From: Candidatus Aenigmatarchaeota archaeon
Lineage (GTDB): Archaea > Aenigmatarchaeota > Aenigmatarchaeia > QMZP01
Direction: 5' to 3'
NCBI GenBank assembly: GCA_020343575.1
Contig: CP070801.1
Coordinates: 945,273-955,203 of the forward strand
DNA: 9,931 nucleotides
Within the stretch, counting starts at the first letter, position 1. The number at the start of each line of letters is the position of its first letter. The notes beneath the pieces were generated by a model. That model was given only the letters and a program-made list of their open reading frames with translations. It searched no databases and was not told the origin of the DNA. Below are positions 5,392 to 9,931 of the stretch, one piece after another. A program made the translations under genes and the position numbers.

Positions 5392-5417
5392 TCCCGAATT
5401 GAATAGAGCATTCGGGA
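5392..5417. promoter_or_regulatory. 8+8 base palindrome across the start of the surface operon
   Basis: TCCCGAAT at 5392-5399 and its exact reverse complement ATTCGGGA at 5410-5417 enclose 10 bases. The palindrome covers the TTG start codon and the predicted transcription start, a suitable place for a dimeric repressor, or for an RNA hairpin that hides the start codon. Confidence 0.45.
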
Positions 5418-6691
5418 TCGTCCTTCTTTTGCTGTTCGCAGGTATTTTCTTCATTCCAAACGCTGAAGCTGTTGCCGAGATATACACCTGGAACGGTGCA
5501 GCGGGTCCGAATTGGGACGATGCTTTGAATTGGGCGGGTCCAGCGGGAGATTGGCCAAGGGACAACGACGACGAGGCGATTATGGATGGTGCTGTTGATT
5601 CAAATGTCCAGGACGGAGCGAACCCATCAATCACGATTGGCGAACTCGATATGCAACAGACTTACAGCGGGACCGTCACAGCCATGATAGATATGATAAT
5701 CGATGACGCTGGAGCACAGAACGGATACCTGACGATCAGCGGAGGGACACTTGACACAGCGGGAGTCGATGTAACCCTTGACGGTCTCTTGACAATCGAT
5801 CAGAACGGTTTCTTTCTCGTGGGAATTGGTTCAACAGTCAATATGCCAAACAACGGAAACCTGACAGTGACATCCGGAGCTATGGACTCTGGTGGCATCG
5901 TGACAAGCTCAGGATACTACGACTTTTTCATAGACTACGATGCGGTTCTGTGGCTCAACAACTCCGAGGTCACCCACGCTGATCCCGTCATATCCTTTGA
6001 ATACCATATCGGTGCTGGAACCACAACCACTGTGAATGAACTCCAGATAGCTCAGAGTGCGGGTTCCGATGCCATTGTGAACATAACCCAGCGTGATTTC
6101 TCGGTCAAGAACTCTGGAACCGTTCTCACTTTCCAAGTGAACAGCGGAACCGGAACCTCATCTAATTTCTACGTCAGCAACCTCACGACTGGACAGTGGT
6201 ATCAAATAGATGTTGATGGCATCGAACTCATAAAGGTTCAAGCTGTCGGAAGTCAAATAGGCTGGTCGTACTCCGACTTCTCAACGAGAACCTTCTCCGT
6301 CAGCCACACAACCGTAGGAACGGGAGAGGGTGGACCCTTTGAACTCAGTGCGGAGATAGGGGTTTCCCAGAGTAGTTACAACATCTTTCACTTCATGGCA
6401 GAGGTCAAGGCAACCAACTTCATAACGTCCTATCATTGGGAGTTCGGAGACGGGATCACATCAACTCTGAGGAATCCCAATCACGAATACAGACCCAGTT
6501 TCGTGTTCTGGGAGGACTACACCATCAAACTGACCATCAAGGACGATATGCGACACGAAACGAGTGCAACCGCACATTTGAGAGTGATCAACTGGCCAGT
6601 TATCCTTTTGGTCGCTGCAATCGCTTTTGGTGTCGTGGCTGGAGTCATCTACGGAGTCAAGAAAAGAACCTCTAGGTCGGTCAGGAGATGA
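5399..6691 (+). CDS. secreted beta-rich surface protein with PKD domain and C-terminal membrane anchor
   Basis: 430 residues from TTG 5399. No ATG or GTG is available between the in-frame stop at 5357 and the signal peptide. Residues 1-24 form a signal peptide (R3, then a hydrophobic core, ending ANAEA-type with A22 and A24). The next part has the WNGAAGPNWDDALNW pattern typical of extracellular beta-solenoid proteins. Repeating short strands such as LTISGGTLDTAG and LTVTSGAMDSGG at about 100-175 suggest a solenoid. A PKD domain covers about 315-395, with the hallmark WEFGDG at 347-352 and NPNHEY after it. A hydrophobic helix at 401-421 followed by KKRTSRSVRR anchors it, with the bulk outside the cell. 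Several NxS/T sequons fit archaeal glycosylation. No Shine-Dalgarno is seen. It is first of four tightly linked genes. A role in adhesion or an envelope layer is inferred. Confidence 0.82.
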   Translation: MNRAFGIVLLLLFAGIFFIPNAEAVAEIYTWNGAAGPNWDDALNWAGPAGDWPRDNDDEAIMDGAVDSNVQDGANPSITIGELDMQQTYSGTVTAMIDMIIDDAGAQNGYLTISGGTLDTAGVDVTLDGLLTIDQNGFFLVGIGSTVNMPNNGNLTVTSGAMDSGGIVTSSGYYDFFIDYDAVLWLNNSEVTHADPVISFEYHIGAGTTTTVNELQIAQSAGSDAIVNITQRDFSVKNSGTVLTFQVNSGTGTSSNFYVSNLTTGQWYQIDVDGIELIKVQAVGSQIGWSYSDFSTRTFSVSHTTVGTGEGGPFELSAEIGVSQSSYNIFHFMAEVKATNFITSYHWEFGDGITSTLRNPNHEYRPSFVFWEDYTIKLTIKDDMRHETSATAHLRVINWPVILLVAAIAFGVVAGVIYGVKKRTSRSVRR

Positions 6692-6984
6692 GGAATACAT
6701 TAGTCCAGCAATTCAAACAGTTCAGATACATCCAAAAGGAGAAGTGTAAAGGTTGTCATAAGAAACACAAGGAAATAAGAGATTTGAACACCTTGTTTGT
6801 CATAAGTGTAATCATACTTCTTTCATCTATTGTTTTCTGGGATAAGACAATAACCTTCTTTGCCACCTTTGGAGGAATCATGTTTTTTCTAATTACTGGA
6901 CTTCTTCTTCTCCTATTAAGTTTGCCATTGTGTCGTCAAAGAGAAAAAATGATTAGAAAACGGTTTCAACTCACAGGTAGATAA
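6688..6984 (+). CDS. small two-helix membrane protein with CxxCHxxH motif
   Basis: 98 residues, starting at ATG 6688, which overlaps the previous stop as ATGA. An AGGAG at 6683-6687 directly abuts the ATG, so translational coupling probably matters more than this site. The first 33 residues are basic and contain C20-K-G-C23-H24-K-K-H27, four potential metal ligands. Two hydrophobic helices follow at about 34-51 and 57-81, then a basic tail (CRQREKMIRKR). Basic residues at both ends predict both termini in the cytoplasm. CxxCH is formally a heme c motif, but on the cytoplasmic side it is more likely a zinc site. The family is not recognised. Its position inside the surface operon suggests a partner of the neighbouring membrane proteins. 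Confidence 0.65.
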   Translation: MRNTLVQQFKQFRYIQKEKCKGCHKKHKEIRDLNTLFVISVIILLSSIVFWDKTITFFATFGGIMFFLITGLLLLLLSLPLCRQREKMIRKRFQLTGR

Positions 6985-7790
6985 TGGCATACCCAACACT
7001 CAAGCGGAGAGCGAATCTTTACTGGACCAAGGTTAGCGATAAGGCAAAGGAAAAAGCGGTTGCCATAAGCTCCATCTCTCTTTTCGTCGTGATGAGCATC
7101 TTCATGGTGTGGCTCTACGTCTCAGGTGAGAACGTCCTTGGTCCACAGTATTTCAGACAGGACAAATTACTCGTACACATAATCGGACTTCTGATGTTTA
7201 TGATGCTCTATGTCATCTGGGTGCTCTTTCCCAGAAAGCACAAGAACAGACGCATCAGGTACAAGAAAGCCAGGGAGATAATGGAAATCCCCCTTTTCAA
7301 AGCCATACCCGGCGTGTTCCTCGGTTCGCTCGTCGGAACCGTCGCTGGATGGATGCTTTTCAATGTCCTTTACGGAGTCCCAGAAGTTGTGTTCAGTTGG
7401 CAAGAATCCGTTTACCTGTTCATCTACTTCTTCGGGATCGTTTCAGTGGGCGAAACGATAATGTTCGTCAAGATCATGTACGACATCGGTTCTGGAACCG
7501 AAGATAAGGATGTTGTCTCAGGAAAGAAGTTCTCAACAAGGGGTGGCATAATCTCAGCAACCTCTTTCACAGCCTTTCATCTCGGAGTCATCCAGGTCTG
7601 GAACCTGAACGCACTTGCTTGGGTGTGGCTGTGGGGATTCATCTTCGTGAGGTTCAGCAAACCCATCTTCATCAAGTGGAAAGGAAAGACCAGACAAGTC
7701 CCTTGGCTCGGAATAGGTTTCGTCCTTGGCCTTCACGCATTCCTTGATATAATGATGGTAGTATATCCACTCAGTTTCATGGGAGGCTAG
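6984..7790 (+). CDS. polytopic membrane protein with degenerate CPBP (Abi-type) protease motifs
   Basis: 268 residues with six to eight hydrophobic segments (about 24-47, 61-83, 105-132, 141-167, 188-222, 240-265). The start ATG overlaps the previous stop as TAATG. The last part carries signatures of CPBP intramembrane proteases: E157 in VGETIMFVK at the place of motif 1 (EExxxR), F195xxxH199 as motif 2, and H251xxxD255 as motif 3. The second glutamate and the arginine of motif 1 are absent, so activity is uncertain. In bacteria and archaea, family members are prenyl-protein-protease relatives used in bacteriocin self-immunity, protein maturation or scaffolding. Here it sits between two secreted proteins and might process or assemble them (inference). 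PrsW-type proteases are an alternative with similar His-containing motifs. It ends in TAG, with GGAGG of the next gene overlapping its last codons. Confidence 0.55.
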   Translation: MAYPTLKRRANLYWTKVSDKAKEKAVAISSISLFVVMSIFMVWLYVSGENVLGPQYFRQDKLLVHIIGLLMFMMLYVIWVLFPRKHKNRRIRYKKAREIMEIPLFKAIPGVFLGSLVGTVAGWMLFNVLYGVPEVVFSWQESVYLFIYFFGIVSVGETIMFVKIMYDIGSGTEDKDVVSGKKFSTRGGIISATSFTAFHLGVIQVWNLNALAWVWLWGFIFVRFSKPIFIKWKGKTRQVPWLGIGFVLGLHAFLDIMMVVYPLSFMGG

Positions 7791-7793
7791 ATA

Positions 7794-9931
7794 ATGAAAA
7801 GAGTATTGATCTGCTTGTGTGCTCTGCTTTTGATGACCCTGATACCTTTCTTCTCGGAGGAGGTTGAGGGTGCTTTGCTGGAAGATGCTATGTGGGAAAC
7901 CCTTGATTGCCCATTCACCGAAAATGGAGATGATGGACCTACCACTCTGGTTGATGGAGGAGGTGGAATATTATACATCGGTAGTTATGATAGCACTTCA
8001 CCCTATGAGGCCAGTATTTATCAATGGGATGGGTCAAGTTGCACATTTTTCCAAGACACAGACCAGTATTACATTTACTCATCAGTTGTCTATAATGGTT
8101 CTGTATTCTGGGGATCGAGGGAATCGCCAAGCAATCTCAATGGTAGAATCTACACCTATCAAGCAAATGGAACATTCAATTTCATCGACCATAGAATCTG
8201 GTTCAATGTTGGTGCAAATGATCCTTGGACGGAGGCGATGATAGTTTATGATGATAGATTGTTCATCACTGGAACATATTCTGTGATTGGAGCACCTTGG
8301 AACAACCATTTCTATATGAAGTGGTGCTCAACGACTGGTTGTTGGGATGCTGCTTTGTGGGATTGGGTGGATACCAATCAAGCCAACATTGGTCGGATAG
8401 ATGATGCTATTTCAATGGCTGAATACATTTCAAATCTCTATGTCGGAACATACGATCCCGCAATAGTCTTGAGATACTACAACAACAATCAAACCGTATG
8501 GCATTCTCTGAATGAACAATACGCCCAAGCACTCTACTCCACCTATCCCGATGGCGTTCCAGACACGACCACAGGACAAGGAATCTACGGTATGACCGTT
8601 CTCGGAGACGGTGATGGTTGCCTTCACGTCTTTACCTATGCTTGGGGTCATAACTGGACCCTGTGCGACACTGGTCTCAATTGGGCGTTCAACAATCTCA
8701 CCCAGAACCAAAATCTCATTCGGAGCATGAATTACAGTGATGTGATTTATCATGGAGCTAGAGATAATAATGGAGATTACATCCTCCAGACCTTTGACAA
8801 CTACACATTTATGCCAGTTTTCGAGTCCAGACAATCGACTTATCACTGGCAATACATAGAGGAATTCCAGAGTGAGCTTTACGCCACCGATCAGGTGTAT
8901 CTATATCACCGGATGATGACCGCTCCCTTAGTCGAGATCAAATCCCCAAATCAAGGAGAATCAGTTCAAGGTTACATCAACTTCGTTGCGAGGGTCGATG
9001 ATTCCACCAAGACCGTAGATGACTGCACGTTCCTCTTAGGCTCGACTTACTATCACTGCTCGGAAGATAGCAGAGGGTTCTGGGTTCACGAGAACTACAA
9101 CACCAGACACACATCAAACGGCAGAAAGACCCTTTACCTCCAGGTGAATTGGAGCGATAACACGATTTCCAGAGACTCTGTGGATTTCTTCGTGAACAAT
9201 CGGCAGCCTACTTACCTCGACTGCATTGAGGATTCCAATGGTAATCTCATCTGCCCGACTTACCCACCGCACAAGCCAAAGTGGGGTAGGACTCGAAGCG
9301 ATATGATTGTGGTCGACCCATACCTGACGGTCATCTTCGAGGTCATCGACACGCCATCCCCAAGCACGTCGGTAAGCCTCAATCTCCCATACGAAACCGG
9401 CGAAGCGTCAGTCACCGTCATGTCAGACCAGATACACCTAAACGGAGTCAATTCAACCGATAGGGTCTGGCTGAACGACACTGTACCCACCGCAATCTAC
9501 GATGTCACTGGCTTTTACTACTACAATCTCCTGGGTGCGCGGAACTCCAACTACACAGTCGAATCCGAGTGTGTCTTGACCGTCACCAGAACGAGCATGA
9601 TAAGGATCGTGAGGGAGTTCAACTGGTCCAAAGACCCTCAGACAGACATCTGGAATTATAGAGAGAGCTTCGCCAACGAGATAGATTCCGGCAACACCAT
9701 CAGGAACGTATGGTTCTACTGGAGCAAGGCCCTGGACACCAACATCGACTCAAGCACAGTGGAGGTCTGGGACTTGACAAATGATGTCGAACTGGACATC
9801 TCACGCCACTACTCAGTCGATTACGGAGGGTTCCAGCTTGAGATAGATGCCATCACATACGCCTCAAGCAGAGCCTTCAGCTTAGAGTATCAAGAAGAAG
9901 ATTTGACAAAGATTTGGAAGCAGATCGTACC
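7794..9931 (+). CDS. large secreted protein: seven-bladed beta-propeller plus Ig-like domain (3' partial)
   Basis: ATG 7794 has GGAGG at 7782-7786 with a 7-base spacer, and the frame stays open for 712 codons to the window edge. Residues 1-27 form a signal peptide (MKR, then a Leu-rich core). Residues about 40-374 contain seven units with a recurring pattern of a hydrophobic strand, then LYxGTY-like or VFWGS-like strand, then a YxW/FxF strand (for example GILYIGSYD, SVFWGSRES, RLFITGTYS, NLYVGTYDP, HVFTYAWG, VIYHGARD, ELYATDQVY). This is as expected for a beta-propeller. Residues 376-468 begin VEIKSPNQGESVQG, the usual opening of an Ig-like extracellular domain. The remainder is beta-rich. 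About a dozen NxS/T sequons and several cysteines mark an exposed, probably glycosylated protein. It is the last visible gene of the surface operon. A role as an adhesin or virion receptor-binding protein is inferred. A membrane anchor, if any, lies beyond the window. Confidence 0.85.
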   Translation, partial: MKRVLICLCALLLMTLIPFFSEEVEGALLEDAMWETLDCPFTENGDDGPTTLVDGGGGILYIGSYDSTSPYEASIYQWDGSSCTFFQDTDQYYIYSSVVYNGSVFWGSRESPSNLNGRIYTYQANGTFNFIDHRIWFNVGANDPWTEAMIVYDDRLFITGTYSVIGAPWNNHFYMKWCSTTGCWDAALWDWVDTNQANIGRIDDAISMAEYISNLYVGTYDPAIVLRYYNNNQTVWHSLNEQYAQALYSTYPDGVPDTTTGQGIYGMTVLGDGDGCLHVFTYAWGHNWTLCDTGLNWAFNNLTQNQNLIRSMNYSDVIYHGARDNNGDYILQTFDNYTFMPVFESRQSTYHWQYIEEFQSELYATDQVYLYHRMMTAPLVEIKSPNQGESVQGYINFVARVDDSTKTVDDCTFLLGSTYYHCSEDSRGFWVHENYNTRHTSNGRKTLYLQVNWSDNTISRDSVDFFVNNRQPTYLDCIEDSNGNLICPTYPPHKPKWGRTRSDMIVVDPYLTVIFEVIDTPSPSTSVSLNLPYETGEASVTVMSDQIHLNGVNSTDRVWLNDTVPTAIYDVTGFYYYNLLGARNSNYTVESECVLTVTRTSMIRIVREFNWSKDPQTDIWNYRESFANEIDSGNTIRNVWFYWSKALDTNIDSSTVEVWDLTNDVELDISRHYSVDYGGFQLEIDAITYASSRAFSLEYQEEDLTKIWKQIV

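Noticed and set aside
5248..5634. Minus-strand frame of 128 residues, Pro-rich at its end
   Set aside because: The Pro-rich stretch is just the complement of the GGTNN array read in triplets. The array continues past its stop, and the rest is antisense to a clear signal-peptide gene.
6747..6770. Heme c attachment site in the 98-residue membrane protein
   Set aside because: The CxxCH precedes the first membrane helix on a basic, predicted cytoplasmic segment with no signal peptide, whereas heme c attachment occurs outside the membrane.
8430..8852. Minus-strand frame of 140 residues
   Set aside because: It is antisense to the open propeller protein, which has a signal peptide, strong ribosome site and 712 continuous codons.

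Overview
The window reads as part of an archaeal mobile element, either a provirus or an integrated or extrachromosomal element. It is densely packed on the + strand only: 14 well-supported or plausible genes plus one doubtful tiny frame, mostly joined by 1-4 base stop/start overlaps. The archaeal reading rests on TATAAATA-type boxes, several strong GGAGG Shine-Dalgarno sites, a PKD surface protein anchored by a C-terminal helix, and a secreted protein rich in N-glycosylation sequons. The mobile-element reading rests on two DNA methyltransferases without a visible restriction enzyme, a stand-alone Spo11/Topo VI-A-like protein, a decayed tyrosine-recombinase catalytic domain, and several tiny Cys-pair proteins. 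The host lineage cannot be named from sequence alone.

Region 1 (1-2730) is a DNA-modification block. It holds the end of a coiled-coil protein, a large beta-class methyltransferase (SPPY motif, with an inserted zinc-ribbon-like module), a possible 22-codon linker frame, a second smaller methyltransferase (DPPY motif), and a 46-residue Cys-pair protein coupled to it.

Region 2 (2731-5186) starts with a promoter whose TATA box lies between two copies of a 22-base direct repeat. It drives a 280-residue protein with a Spo11-like RxxFY motif and a TOPRIM-type E...DxD set. Next comes an integrase-like frame broken by an in-frame TAA, a 73-residue helical protein, a 38-residue Cys-pair protein, and a 179-residue protein resembling a family I recall from phages and archaea.

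Region 3 (5187-5398) is non-coding and is the most unusual part of the window. Immediately after the stop codon of the 179-residue gene lie thirty consecutive pentamers of consensus GGTNN with no phase slip over 150 bases. Positions 1-3 are conserved and positions 4-5 are free. The spacing matches the NAGNN geometry of TRAP-bound RNA, with a different triplet. A TATA-like box and an 8+8 base palindrome follow.

Region 4 (5399-9931) is a cell-surface operon: a secreted beta-rich PKD protein with a C-terminal anchor, a small two-helix membrane protein, a polytopic membrane protein with degenerate CPBP-protease motifs, and the first 712 codons of a large secreted protein with seven apparent beta-propeller blades followed by an Ig-like domain. 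It runs off the end of the window. Together the four look like an envelope or adhesion module (inference).
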